Of a stretch of 64,000 bases of DNA, positions 9,060 to 17,923 are shown piece after piece. This stretch comes from Sphingomonas caseinilytica (lineage in GTDB: Bacteria; Pseudomonadota; Alphaproteobacteria; Sphingomonadales; Sphingomonadaceae): positions 62,001 through 126,000 of the forward strand of contig NZ_JAMGBA010000001.1 in assembly GCF_023516455.1 (NCBI RefSeq). The letters are read 5' to 3'. The position numbers and the translations under genes were made by a program. A model generated the notes under the pieces. It had not been told where the DNA came from and ran no database searches. It worked only from the letters and a program-made list of their open reading frames with translations. Within the stretch, counting starts at the first letter, position 1. Every line of letters starts with the position of its first letter.

Positions 9060-10007
9060 TTAGCGCTTGAGATAGCCTTCAAGGTCGTCGCGGAGCTCTT
9101 CCAGCGACTGTCGCTTCCATTCTTCGGCCCATGGATTGTCCTGATCGACCGAAACCCTGCCGGAAGGGCCGGGCCGGGTCATCAGTTGAGGCGCCAGCTC
9201 GGGCTTGGAACCGACCAACACCCTCAGGTTGAAAAGATTGTTGAACTTGAGGCCGAATTTGTCGCCACAAGCCCAACTTACCGTCGCGAAATGCTGGCCG
9301 GCGTCACCAAGGTCGAGCAGGAGCTCGACGCCAAGCGGATATTGGACCGGGCTTTCGATCAGCGCGCCATGCTCGGATATGTTGCGTAGGCGCACCTTCT
9401 CATTGTTGTGCGCGAAATAGACTTCGCCCATCCACACCAGCGGATGGCGCCGTTCGGTGCGGCGGCTATTGGCGATCGCGTCGTCGCCATCGTCGTGCGG
9501 TTCCGCTGCATTGATGGGCCGCGAAGCTGCATCTTCGTCGCGCTTCTGCAGGGCGACGTCCGGGAAGCTGCGATGAATGACGTCGAGAAGTAGCGCATCC
9601 CGCGCCTCCGGGGCGCAATCGATACGCGTCTCATGCGCAAATTCCAGCCCGACGCGATCCTCGCGAATCCACCGGACGGCGCATTCGATTTCCGCGCCTT
9701 CCGCGAAAATCAGGTCGACACGTTCCCAGAGGCGAGGCGTGAAGTCGCAGCGGATCATCGCGCCGCCGCCTGACAGGTTGATCACATCGACTTCGTGGAC
9801 TTCGCCATCGAAGCGGGCAGAGGCATGTTCGTGCTCCAGCCGGTGGCGGTCGTCGTCGCGTTGGTTGCGGGTCCGGATCTCGCTTCGTGGGACATTGACG
9901 GTCGAAAGATCGTCTTCGGCAGCGCCGCGCTTCTTTTTCTGGCGAACCAACGGGTCGCCCGAGTGCAGGCCCTTCCCCGAAAGGATAGCCGAACGGAAGC
10001 TGTTCAT
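9060..10007 (-). CDS. Tandem PilZ-domain protein
   Basis: About 315 soluble residues with two PilZ-like beta-barrel domains. The first is near residues 50-160 (RHRLEHEHASARFDG, then INLSGGGAMIRCD). The second is near 180-270 (RRTERRHPLVWMGEV, then LRNISEHGALIESP). PilZ domains bind cyclic di-GMP through an RxxxR ...(D/N)xSxxG pattern. The second domain has RRTERR and NISEHG, and the first has NLSGGG, so binding by at least one is plausible. The ATG at 10007 (MNSFRS) has GAGG 8 nt upstream. It lies downstream of glnA on the same strand, separated by a strong hairpin. Confidence 0.75.
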   Translation of the reverse strand: MNSFRSAILSGKGLHSGDPLVRQKKKRGAAEDDLSTVNVPRSEIRTRNQRDDDRHRLEHEHASARFDGEVHEVDVINLSGGGAMIRCDFTPRLWERVDLIFAEGAEIECAVRWIREDRVGLEFAHETRIDCAPEARDALLLDVIHRSFPDVALQKRDEDAASRPINAAEPHDDGDDAIANSRRTERRHPLVWMGEVYFAHNNEKVRLRNISEHGALIESPVQYPLGVELLLDLGDAGQHFATVSWACGDKFGLKFNNLFNLRVLVGSKPELAPQLMTRPGPSGRVSVDQDNPWAEEWKRQSLEELRDDLEGYLKR

Positions 10008-10017
10008 TGAAACGACC

Positions 10018-10051
10018 TCGCATGCCATGGCACGATGACCTTGGCATGCGA
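10018..10051 (-). promoter_or_regulatory. 10-bp perfect inverted repeat overlapping the PilZ ribosome-binding site
   Basis: Arms TCGCATGCCA (10018-10027) and TGGCATGCGA (10042-10051) are perfectly complementary with a 14-nt loop. On the minus-strand RNA, the 3' arm ends in the GA of the GAGG Shine-Dalgarno of the PilZ gene. There is no U-tract, so it is a weak candidate terminator for glnA. It could restrict translation of the PilZ gene instead. Confidence 0.55.
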
Positions 10052-10083
10052 AGTGTTACGATCTGGTAACTTTCGTCGGAAAA

Positions 10084-11496
10084 TTAAGACGAATAATACA
10101 TGTCGAATTCGACCGGGGACGGGGTCATTTCCCAGCGGAGGACCTCTTCCCACTTAAGGTCGATGTAGGCGTCGATCTGGTCGTCGCTGAACACGTCGCC
10201 CTTGGTCAGGAACGCCCGGTCGTTGGCCAGCGCGACCAGTGCTTCGCGGAGCGAACCGCAGACGGTGGGCACGTTGACGAGTTCGGCCGGGGGCAGGTCG
10301 TATAGGTTCTTGTCCATCGCCTCGCCCGGGTGGATGCGGTTCTGGATGCCGTCGAGGCCAGCCATCAGCAGCGCCGCATAGGCAAGGTAGGGGTTGGCCA
10401 TCGCGTCAGGGAAGCGGAACTCGACCCGCTTCGCCTTCTCGCCGGCGCCGTAGGGGATACGGCACGATGCCGAGCGGTTGCGGCTCGAATAAGCGAGCAG
10501 CACCGGCGCCTCGAAGCCCGGAACCAGCCGCTTGTAGCTGTTGGTCGCCGGGTTGGTGAAGGCGTTGAGGGCGCGGGCGTGCTTGATGACGCCGCCGATG
10601 AAGTAGAGCGCCATCTCGCTGAGGCCGGCATAGCCGTTACCGGCGAACAGCGGCTTGCCGTCCTTCCAGATCGACATGTGGGTGTGCATGCCGCTGCCAT
10701 TATCCTTGGCGATGGGCTTCGGCATGAAGGTCGCGGTCTTGCCGTAGGCATGGGCGACCATGTGCACGACATATTTGTAGACCTGCATGCGGTCGGCGGT
10801 TTCGACCAGCTTGCCGTAGGTGAGGCCTAGTTCATGCTGGGCGGCCGCCACCTCATGGTGATGCTTGTCGCACGGAAGGCCCATTTCGAGCATGGTCGAG
10901 ACCATCTCGCCGCGGATGTCGCCGGCGCTGTCGACCGGGGCGACCGGGAAATAACCGCCCTTGGCGCGCGGCCGGTGGGCGAGATTGCCGCCTTCATATT
11001 CGCGGCCGGTGTTGGTCGGCAGCTCGATGTCGTCGAGCTTGTAATAGCTGACGTTATAGCCGTCCTCGAAGCGGACGTCGTCGAACATGAAGAATTCGGC
11101 TTCCGGACCGACATAGACTGTGTCGCCGATGCCGGTCGCCTTGAGATAGGCCTCTGCCCGGGTCGCGGTCGAACGCGGGTCGCGGGCGTAGAGCTCGCCG
11201 GTCGACGGTTCGACGATGTTGCAGACCAGGATCAGCGTGGGCGTGGCCGAGAAGGGGTCGACGTAGGTTGCGTCGAGGTCCGGCATCAGGATCATGTCGC
11301 TTTCGTTGATCGCCTTCCAGCCGGCGATGGACGAGCCGTCGAACATGAAGCCGTCGGTCAGCATATCCTCGTCGATGACCGAGGCGACCATGGTCAGGTG
11401 CTGCCACTTGCCCTTGGGATCGGTGAATCGAAGGTCGACATATTCGACCTCGTTTTCCTCGATCATTTTCAACACTTTTGCCGCGGCGTTCGCCAT
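10084..11496 (-). CDS. glnA: Glutamine synthetase, type I (GSI-beta)
   Basis: A 470-residue enzyme making glutamine from glutamate, ammonia and ATP, a cytoplasmic dodecamer in this family. The N-terminal beta-grasp ([13 protein letters not shown]) is followed by the DGSSIAGW loop, the metal ligands in YVGPEAEFF, the [11 protein letters not shown] segment and the adenylylation site NLYDLPP near residue 397. The adenylylation tyrosine indicates GlnE-type control. The start at 11496 has AAGAGG upstream. Same strand order: glnB, small HTH gene, then glnA. Confidence 0.97.
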   Translation of the reverse strand: MANAAAKVLKMIEENEVEYVDLRFTDPKGKWQHLTMVASVIDEDMLTDGFMFDGSSIAGWKAINESDMILMPDLDATYVDPFSATPTLILVCNIVEPSTGELYARDPRSTATRAEAYLKATGIGDTVYVGPEAEFFMFDDVRFEDGYNVSYYKLDDIELPTNTGREYEGGNLAHRPRAKGGYFPVAPVDSAGDIRGEMVSTMLEMGLPCDKHHHEVAAAQHELGLTYGKLVETADRMQVYKYVVHMVAHAYGKTATFMPKPIAKDNGSGMHTHMSIWKDGKPLFAGNGYAGLSEMALYFIGGVIKHARALNAFTNPATNSYKRLVPGFEAPVLLAYSSRNRSASCRIPYGAGEKAKRVEFRFPDAMANPYLAYAALLMAGLDGIQNRIHPGEAMDKNLYDLPPAELVNVPTVCGSLREALVALANDRAFLTKGDVFSDDQIDAYIDLKWEEVLRWEMTPSPVEFDMYYSS

Positions 11497-11615
11497 GATG
11501 GACCTCTTGTCGATGGTTAGAATCGCGCCCGGTGGATTGATCCGGGCCTTGATTCACGGATTCCAGTACCGCGCGACGGAGTCACGGGGCCCGTGAACTT
11601 TTCACCCGTTGGAAG

Positions 11616-11828
11616 CTAAAAGGCGCGCCGCTGTGCCTGAAGCAGCATCCGGAGGAGCATTGCGACCGGGCGGGGCACGCCGACCTTGCCTTCCAGCCAC
11701 AGGCTGACGGCCGAGCGGCTGACGCCGATCGCGTTGGCGAGGTCGTTTTGGGTCCGATAGCCCAGCGCCCGCATATGGCTTTGCAGCTCGTCCGGGGACA
11801 TGGAGGCGAGGCGAGGGTCCTGGGTCAT
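11616..11828 (-). CDS. Small XRE-like helix-turn-helix protein
   Basis: A 70-residue protein. Residues about 21-60 (YRTQNDLANAIGVSRSAVSLWLEGK) are a clear Cro/XRE-type helix-turn-helix with the typical Q-x-x-LA-x-x-x-G-V-S-x-x-x-V-S-x-W spacing. There is no effector domain. It lies 15 bp after glnB and 119 bp before glnA on the same strand, so it is probably co-transcribed with glnB and may bind upstream of glnA. No ribosome-binding site stands out. The function is unknown; DNA binding is inferred from the motif. Confidence 0.7.
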   Translation of the reverse strand: MTQDPRLASMSPDELQSHMRALGYRTQNDLANAIGVSRSAVSLWLEGKVGVPRPVAMLLRMLLQAQRRAF

Positions 11829-11843
11829 GACGGCAAGGCGAGC

Positions 11844-12212
<369 letters not shown>

Positions 12213-12318
12213 TTATGCATGAGACGCCGAAAAGCGCCATGGCCTGATGCTGCGCTGCGGTGAATGTAAAATTTTCGCCAAACCTATGCCGCATTTTGCA
12301 GGCAAATCGTCTGACAAT

Positions 12319-13080
12319 ATGAAGAAAGCCATCATTCTTTCGGCCGGACAGGGCTCTCGATTGGGTCATCTGACGGACGACAGGCCCAAGTGCCTGATCG
12401 AGTTCAACGGCCGCACGCTGCTGGACCGGCAGCTGGACGCGCTCGCCGCCAATGGCGTCGAGGAGGCGGTCGTCGTGACCGGTTTCCGCGACGACCAGAT
12501 CGAAGCGGCGCTGAAGCGGCGCGGCGATATCGGGCCGCGCGTGCGCACGGTCTACAATCCCTTCTACAAGGTGGCGGACAACCTCGGTTCGCTGTTCGTG
12601 GCGCGCGACGAGATCGCGGGTGACGTACTTGTCTGGAACGGCGACACGCTGGTCAGCGAAGATCTGATGGCGCGCGTTGTCGGCAATCAGGCCCAGGAGG
12701 GTATTTGCGTCACCATCGACCGCAAGGAAGGCTATGACGAGGACGACATGAAGGTCGTCGTCGACGATGCCGGCCGGCTCCGCGCCATCGGCAAGCGGCT
12801 GAACCTTGCCGACGTCAACGCGGAATCGATCGGCCTTCTCGCCTTCCGCGGTGCGGGTGCGCAAACCTTCCGCCATGCGATCGAGCGTGCCATCAGGAGC
12901 AGCGAAGGGACCACCATCTGGTACCTGCGCGTCATCCACCAGATCGCCCAGGAAGCGCCGGTCTGGACGCTCGATATCAAGGGTCATGAGTGGGGCGAGG
13001 TTGACTTCCCGGAAGACGTCGAAAGCGCCCAGGCGCTCACCGAGCGCTGGGACGCCAAGCGGGAAGCTCAGGCGGCGTAA
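12319..13080 (+). CDS. NTP-transferase-fold nucleotidyltransferase (phosphocholine cytidylyltransferase-like)
   Basis: A 253-residue single-domain enzyme. It opens with the nucleotidyltransferase signature KKAIILSAGQGSRL, followed by RPKCLIEFNGRTLLDRQLDAL. The metal-binding WNGDTL and the later YNPFYKVADNLGSL and GHEWGEVDFPEDV resemble LicC-like sugar- or choline-phosphate nucleotidyltransferases. The ATG at 12319 was chosen over the upstream ATG at 12247 because the conserved domain begins there. The acceptor is uncertain. It is transcribed divergently from glnB. The 136-bp spacer carries no promoter I could identify with confidence. Confidence 0.7.
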   Translation: MKKAIILSAGQGSRLGHLTDDRPKCLIEFNGRTLLDRQLDALAANGVEEAVVVTGFRDDQIEAALKRRGDIGPRVRTVYNPFYKVADNLGSLFVARDEIAGDVLVWNGDTLVSEDLMARVVGNQAQEGICVTIDRKEGYDEDDMKVVVDDAGRLRAIGKRLNLADVNAESIGLLAFRGAGAQTFRHAIERAIRSSEGTTIWYLRVIHQIAQEAPVWTLDIKGHEWGEVDFPEDVESAQALTERWDAKREAQAA

Positions 13081-13081
13081 C

Positions 13082-13182
13082 CGGCGCGAAGTAAATTCGC
13101 GCCGTCGGTCCTGTCGCCCAAGGGGCGCAGGCCGTCCGAATTTCACCGGCTCTACGCGCTGCTAACGATTGCTCCGCAATCG
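13082..13182. terminator. Two hairpins between convergent genes
   Basis: CGGCGCGAA-GTAAA-TTCGCGCCG (13082-13104) begins 2 nt after the nucleotidyltransferase stop. CGATTGC-TCC-GCAATCG (13166-13182) lies 20 bp after the map stop on the other strand. Neither has a strong U-tract, so they are terminator-like or mRNA-end structures. Confidence 0.5.
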
Positions 13183-13201
13183 CTTCGCTGCGCTCGGCGG
13201 C

Positions 13202-14029
13202 TCAATATGGCGGGTTGTCCAAGCCCGTCGGGCTTTTGGTGAAGATCTCGCAGCCGGTTTCGGTAATCCCGATCGAATGTTCGAACTGGGCCGATAGCGA
13301 GCGGTCGCGGGTGACGGCCGTCCAGCCATCGTCGAGCAGCTTCACGTCGGCGCGGCCGATGTTGATCATCGGCTCCACGGTGAAGAACATGCCGGGCTTC
13401 AGCTCCGGACCAGTGCCGGGCCGGCCGGCGTGGATCACCTCCGGGCTGTCGTGGAACAGCCGGCCCAAGCCATGGCCGCAGAAATCACGAACCACGCCGT
13501 AGCGGTGCTTTTCCGCATGGCTCTGGATCGCATGGCTGATGTCGCCAAGGCGATTGCCCGGCTTGGCCTGATCAAGGCCGAGCATCAGGCATTCATAGGT
13601 GACGTCGACCAGCTTCTTGGCTTTCAACGCCACATCGCCGACCAGGAACATGCGGCTCGTGTCACCGTGCCAGCCGTCGAGGATCGGCGTCACGTCGATG
13701 TTGACGATGTCGCCGTCCTTCAGCGCCTTGTCGCCCGGAATTCCGTGGCAGACGACATGGTTGATCGAGGTGCAGCAGCTCTTGGTGTAGCCGCGATAGC
13801 CGAGCGTCGCGGGGACGCCTCCGGCCTCCAGCGTCATGCGGCGTACAATCTCGTCGATCTCCCCGGTTGTCACGCCGGGAACCACATGCGGTACCAGCGC
13901 GTCGAGGATCGAAGCCGCTAGCCGGCCCGCGCGCCGCATCCCCTCGAACCCTTCCGGTCCGTGGAGCTTGATCACATGGCTGCGCGGTTCGGCCCGATCT
14001 TCGGGGCCGACGTGGATATATTCCGTCAT
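13202..14029 (-). CDS. map: Methionine aminopeptidase, type I
   Basis: A 275-residue metalloprotease that removes N-terminal methionine from new proteins. The five metal ligands are visible: Asp in NIDVTPILDGWHGD (two), His in GHGLGRLFHDSP, Glu in FFTVEPMIN and Glu in QFEHSIG. The start at 14029 (MTEYIHVGPED) was chosen because upstream codons are unconserved-looking and run into the divergent gene. The start-to-start spacing with the cinA-like gene is only 28 bp. A TATCTT box on the minus strand ends 6 nt before the ATG, so a leaderless map transcript is possible. Confidence 0.92.
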   Translation of the reverse strand: MTEYIHVGPEDRAEPRSHVIKLHGPEGFEGMRRAGRLAASILDALVPHVVPGVTTGEIDEIVRRMTLEAGGVPATLGYRGYTKSCCTSINHVVCHGIPGDKALKDGDIVNIDVTPILDGWHGDTSRMFLVGDVALKAKKLVDVTYECLMLGLDQAKPGNRLGDISHAIQSHAEKHRYGVVRDFCGHGLGRLFHDSPEVIHAGRPGTGPELKPGMFFTVEPMINIGRADVKLLDDGWTAVTRDRSLSAQFEHSIGITETGCEIFTKSPTGLDNPPY

Positions 14030-14057
14030 ATGCCTAAGATAGGGAGGCACGGTCGGA

Positions 14058-14831
14058 ATGTCGAATGGAGAGCGTGACTTGCAGCGAATCTGGACGGCGG
14101 GGCTAATCGTAATCGGGGACGAGATCCTTTCCGGACGAACCCAGGATCGGAACATCGCTCAGATCGCGACCTGGCTGAACGTCCAGGGAATCCGCCTCGC
14201 CGAGGTCCGCGTCGTGCCCGACATCGAGGAGCGGATCATCGAAGCAATCGGCGCGCTCCGTTCGGCCAACGATTATTGCTTCACGACCGGCGGGATCGGG
14301 CCGACCCACGACGACATTACGGTCGATGCGGTCGCCAAGGCGCTGGGAGTGCCTGTCGCCGTCCATCCCGCCGCGCGAGCGATCCTTGAACGCTATTATG
14401 CCGACAAGGGGGGGCTCAACGAAGGCCGTTTGCGGATGGCGCGGGTGCCCGAGGGCGCCGAACTGATCGAAAACAAGATGTCGGGAGCACCGGGAATCCG
14501 GATCGGCAATCTGTTCCTGATGGCCGGAGTGCCGCACATCACGGCGGGAATGCTCGATGCGCTGAGCGGGACGCTGCAGGGCGGACGGCCACTGGTTTCG
14601 GTGACTGTCGGCGCTTTTGCGCCGGAGAGCGAGGTGGCGGAAATCCTCCGCGAAGCCGAGCAAGCGGTCGATGGCATTTCGATCGGTAGCTATCCCTTCT
14701 TCAAGGAAGGCCGGGTCGGATCCAATTTCGTCATTCGTTCGGAGGACAGCGCAAAGGCGAACGCAGTCGCCGAGGAGCTTGCCGGCAAGCTGGCTGAAGT
14801 CGGCTACGCTACGGTGGCCGGAGGTATCTAG
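14058..14831 (+). CDS. CinA N-terminal / molybdopterin-binding domain protein (COG1058)
   Basis: A 257-residue protein matching the MoCF-biosynthesis-like domain of CinA: GLIVIGDEILSGRTQDRN, VVPDIEERI, FTTGGIGPTHDDITVDAVAKAL and the later MAGVPHI. Stand-alone members lack the C-terminal nicotinamide-nucleotide amidase domain of full CinA, as here. In related proteins this domain acts as an ADP-ribose pyrophosphatase, but activity cannot be asserted from sequence. GGGAGG lies 10 nt before the ATG. Its end overlaps the convergent HlyD gene by 4 bp. Confidence 0.85.
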   Translation: MSNGERDLQRIWTAGLIVIGDEILSGRTQDRNIAQIATWLNVQGIRLAEVRVVPDIEERIIEAIGALRSANDYCFTTGGIGPTHDDITVDAVAKALGVPVAVHPAARAILERYYADKGGLNEGRLRMARVPEGAELIENKMSGAPGIRIGNLFLMAGVPHITAGMLDALSGTLQGGRPLVSVTVGAFAPESEVAEILREAEQAVDGISIGSYPFFKEGRVGSNFVIRSEDSAKANAVAEELAGKLAEVGYATVAGGI

Positions 14832-16000
14832 CGGTCGCCGGTGTCGATCCGCGCGACGACCGACATGCCCGGCCTGATGCGGTCCGCGAGCGGCTGGTCC
14901 GGGTCGATCCGAATACGCACCGCGATCCGCTGGGCGACCTTGACGAAATTGCCGGTCGCATTGTCCGGTCGAAGCACCGCAAATTCCGACCCGGCGGCTG
15001 GCGCCAGGCTTTCGACATGGCCCTTCAAACGGGTTTTGCCGAGTGCATCGACGGTGAAGGATGCCGGCTGGCCAACCCGCATGTTGCGCGTCTGAGCTTC
15101 CTTGAAGTTGGCGGTGACCCAGAGCTTTCTGGGGACCAGGAACATGAGCTGCGTGCCGGAGGTCACATATTGGCCGCGACGGACGCCGACTTCACTCAGC
15201 TGGCCGTCCTGCGGAGCCCGGATCACGGTATGATCTAGGTCGACTTCGGCCAAGCGGACCTGGGCCTTTGCCGATTCGACATTGGCGTTGAGGCCGGCGC
15301 GACCGACGATCACCGTGCGAACATCCTGCCGCCCGATCTCGCGAGCAGCGCGCGCCTGCCTTAGCTGGGCTTCGGCGGCACGAAGTGCGGCTATTTGCTG
15401 GTCGTGATCGCGGGTGGTTACCCAGCCGTTGCCGACCAGGGCGTCAATTCGACGCATGTCGGCCTGGGCCTTGATTAGCTGAGCCTGAGCATTTGCGATG
15501 GCCGCATCCTCCGCCAGCTCATTGGCCTCCCGCGAACGCTGCGCCTGTGTCGAATTGTCGAGGCTTGCCGCTTGCGACAGGACATTCGCCCGGGCCTGTG
15601 CGACCTTGGCGCTGTAAATGCGGTCTTCGATACGGACCAGGACGTCGCCTGCCTTGACCTGTTGAAAGTCCTGCACGGGCACTTCGGAAACATAGCCCGA
15701 TACCTGCGGGCTGATGATCGTCGTCTGGCCTCGCACATAGGCATTATCGGTCTGCTCGTAGCGGCCGCCGAAGGGAGGGAGTTGCCATGCGTATAGAATG
15801 AATATGACCGCAGCGACGACCAACAGAATGGCCGTCACCGTGGTGAGGTTCGACCGGGCCTGGGGGTTCCATCGCGATGGCGGGGGAGGGTCGATGGCTG
15901 CACCTTCGGAAGGGGCCGCAGCAGGCGCCGGACCATCGGTTGTGGACGATGCGCCACTGGAGTCAGTCTGCAATCGGGTTTCCACGTCAGCCGATCTCAT
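14828..16000 (-). CDS. HlyD/EmrA-type membrane-fusion protein
   Basis: 390 residues. A Ser/Ala/Pro-rich cytoplasmic N-terminus is followed by one membrane segment (about 52-72, LTTVTAILLVVAAVIFILYAW). The split lipoyl/barrel-sandwich motif comes next (TDNAYVRGQTTIISPQVSGYV), then an alpha-helical hairpin (about 125-225), then VIRAPQDGQLSEVGVRRGQYV and the beta-barrel. In the family it links an inner-membrane MFS pump to an outer-membrane channel. It starts inside the MFS stop codon (ATGA overlap), so the two are translationally coupled. No TolC-type gene is present nearby. Confidence 0.88.
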   Translation of the reverse strand: MRSADVETRLQTDSSGASSTTDGPAPAAAPSEGAAIDPPPPSRWNPQARSNLTTVTAILLVVAAVIFILYAWQLPPFGGRYEQTDNAYVRGQTTIISPQVSGYVSEVPVQDFQQVKAGDVLVRIEDRIYSAKVAQARANVLSQAASLDNSTQAQRSREANELAEDAAIANAQAQLIKAQADMRRIDALVGNGWVTTRDHDQQIAALRAAEAQLRQARAAREIGRQDVRTVIVGRAGLNANVESAKAQVRLAEVDLDHTVIRAPQDGQLSEVGVRRGQYVTSGTQLMFLVPRKLWVTANFKEAQTRNMRVGQPASFTVDALGKTRLKGHVESLAPAAGSEFAVLRPDNATGNFVKVAQRIAVRIRIDPDQPLADRIRPGMSVVARIDTGDR

Positions 16001-17676
16001 GACTTTTGTCCTTCAACGGGCCGGGCAGGCGCCATGGCTGCCATACGCTGTGCCAGTAGCACGATTGGGGAAATTTCGCCTCGCCGTCGCATCCGAAGCT
16101 CGATCGACACGCCCCAAAGGAAAAGCAGGCACGCCAATATTCCGATCACCAGGAACACATCGTTGTAGGCGAGGATATTGGCTTCGCGCGTGACCTGCCG
16201 GCCGAGCAGGATAGCGCCTTCCGCCGAACGAAGCGTCGGATCGGCGACCACGCCGTTCACCTGCTGCGCGCTGCCAGACAGGCGGGATGCCACATTGGGG
16301 TTGGTGAGCAGCACCTGTTCAACCAGATTGTGGGAGTGGAATTTCTCTCGCACCGTCTGGAACGTCCCGAACAACGCCGGCCCGATCAAACCGCCCAGGT
16401 TTTGCGTGGCGCTGAACAGGACGATCCAGCTGATGAAGTTCTGTGGGCCCGCCAGCAACGTACGTGAAATGCCGATCGCCATCGCCGGCCCCACGAACAG
16501 CAGTGCGCCGAAGCCGATCAGCGCCTGGCTGAAGTAGATATTCTCCGGGCGCGTCAGGTTGGTTGCACCGGCATCAAGGAAGGCGCCGGCGGCAATCATC
16601 AGGCAGGCTATCTGGATCAGGCGGGCGGGTGATTGCGGCTGGAATGCCCAGATCGCCGCGACAAGGCCCGCTAGCGAAGCCAGGGTGACAAAGATGTATA
16701 ATGTCTGGAACTGGTCGACCCCCATGCCGAGCGTGGTCAACAGTCCGACGGACCCGAATGTCTGCTCCGACAATAGGATGCGGATGAACATCGCTACCAG
16801 GGCGATGCGGATGATGACCCATTGGCTGAGCCACCGCGTCGTCAGAAGCGGCTTGGCCCGCCGATGTTCGATCATGATCCCCGCGGTGATCAGGATGACC
16901 GCCCCGATCAGCGCCCAGCCGATCCACGGTTCCTCCGTCCACCAAAGGGTGCGGCCGAGGCCGAGGGCGGCGCAGAGCAAGCCGATGCCCGGAAAGAGCA
17001 GTCCGATCGTAAGGAAATCCGTCTTCTCAAACACCTTCTCCCGCTCGCTCGGCGGCAAGGGCAGGATCAGCACCGCAGCCAGAGTCAGCAGCGCCAGTCC
17101 CAGTTCGAAGAAATAGGTCATTCGCCAGTCGCCCCATTCGAGCAGTGCCGGCGCGAGCGCCCGCGCCAATGGCGTTGAGACCTGCGGAATGCTGATGCCG
17201 ATGAGGATGGCGTAGAGGCGCTTGGGCCCCGGCATCGCCTGGAACATCGCCAGGATGCACAATGTGACCAGGCCGGATGCGGCGATGCCGCTCGCGGCGC
17301 GGATCAATAGCGCCGACCAGAAGCCGTGCACGAATAAATGTATCAGCGCCGTCAATGCATAGCCGACCAGGACCAGCCGGATGAAGAGCGCCAGTCCGAA
17401 CTGCTGGCGGAATTTCACCAGGACCAGGTTCGCGCAGACATTGGTCATGACATAGGCCGGCGGGATCCATGCTGCTTCTTCGGCGGTCAGGCCCAAGGTG
17501 CCCTGGAAGAAGGCAAGGTTGGCCGTCACCAGCGCGTTGCCAAGGCCGCCGGTGATGCCGGCAAGGACGCCGATCGCGCCATAGGCGCACATTCGATATG
17601 ACGGATGATCGGGATTGAAGGGCGACCCGGGGATGATCGGGCGCTCATGCGGCTTGAACTGGTAAGGCTGTGTCAT
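15997..17676 (-). CDS. DHA2-type MFS drug efflux transporter (EmrB-like)
   Basis: A 559-residue polytopic protein with about fourteen membrane segments. It begins MTQPYQFKPHERP, has GLTAEEAAWIPPAYVMTN in the first helices (a DHA2-like entry segment), and a C-terminal LAYNDVFLVIGILACLLFLWGVSIE. It probably pumps hydrophobic compounds or a metabolite together with the coupled HlyD protein. The ATG at 17676 was chosen over an upstream start that adds 41 unlikely residues. The upstream region holds a promoter-embedded inverted repeat at 17746-17760, suggesting repressor control, but no regulator gene is adjacent. Confidence 0.85.
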   Translation of the reverse strand: MTQPYQFKPHERPIIPGSPFNPDHPSYRMCAYGAIGVLAGITGGLGNALVTANLAFFQGTLGLTAEEAAWIPPAYVMTNVCANLVLVKFRQQFGLALFIRLVLVGYALTALIHLFVHGFWSALLIRAASGIAASGLVTLCILAMFQAMPGPKRLYAILIGISIPQVSTPLARALAPALLEWGDWRMTYFFELGLALLTLAAVLILPLPPSEREKVFEKTDFLTIGLLFPGIGLLCAALGLGRTLWWTEEPWIGWALIGAVILITAGIMIEHRRAKPLLTTRWLSQWVIIRIALVAMFIRILLSEQTFGSVGLLTTLGMGVDQFQTLYIFVTLASLAGLVAAIWAFQPQSPARLIQIACLMIAAGAFLDAGATNLTRPENIYFSQALIGFGALLFVGPAMAIGISRTLLAGPQNFISWIVLFSATQNLGGLIGPALFGTFQTVREKFHSHNLVEQVLLTNPNVASRLSGSAQQVNGVVADPTLRSAEGAILLGRQVTREANILAYNDVFLVIGILACLLFLWGVSIELRMRRRGEISPIVLLAQRMAAMAPARPVEGQKS

Positions 17677-17737
17677 GGCCAGCCGCCTGCTCTTGAACAA
17701 TGGGAGCCCTAGTCCAGTTAGTGTCGAATACAAGGCG

Positions 17738-17766
17738 ATTGATAAGTTGCACTTTGCAACGTTCAA
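17738..17766 (-). promoter_or_regulatory. Candidate promoter with embedded operator for the MFS-HlyD pair
   Basis: On the minus strand, TTGAAC (17761-17766) and ATCAAT (17738-17743) are separated by 17 nt. The spacer contains the perfect inverted repeat GTTGCA-N3-TGCAAC (17746-17760). A repressor site filling a -35/-10 spacer is typical of TetR- and MarR-type control. The -10 box is weak, so the promoter call is tentative while the inverted repeat is exact. Confidence 0.45.
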
Positions 17767-17819
17767 GGCCGGTTGACCTTCGACATCGGCACGTGGCAAT
17801 CGCGCCAGGCTTACCCAGA

Positions 17820-17893
17820 GCGGGTATGATGTAATGGCAGCCTGTCAGCTTCCCAAGCTGAACGCGCGGGTTCGATTCCCGCTACCCGCTCCA
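17820..17893 (+). tRNA. tRNA-Gly (anticodon CCC)
   Basis: A 74-nt cloverleaf. Acceptor arm GCGGGTA (17820-17826) pairs with TACCCGC (17883-17889), followed by discriminator T and encoded CCA. Anticodon stem TCAGC/GCTGA encloses the loop TTCCCAA, with anticodon CCC at 17852-17854. The T-arm carries GGTTCGATTCC. A TTGACC box at 17773-17778 with GCAATC 17 nt downstream could be its promoter. Confidence 0.95.
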
Positions 17894-17894
17894 C

Positions 17895-17923
17895 AATTCA
17901 ACCATGCGGGGCATGGCTGAATT
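17895..17923 (+). terminator. Long hairpin immediately after tRNA-Gly
   Basis: AATTCAACCATGC (17895-17907), loop GGG, GCATGGCTGAATT (17911-17923). Twelve of thirteen positions pair, beginning 2 nt after the tRNA CCA end. There is no U-tract. It may act as the processing or 3' end structure of the tRNA transcript. The 3' arm is the beginning of the 59-bp repeat unit. Confidence 0.5.
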
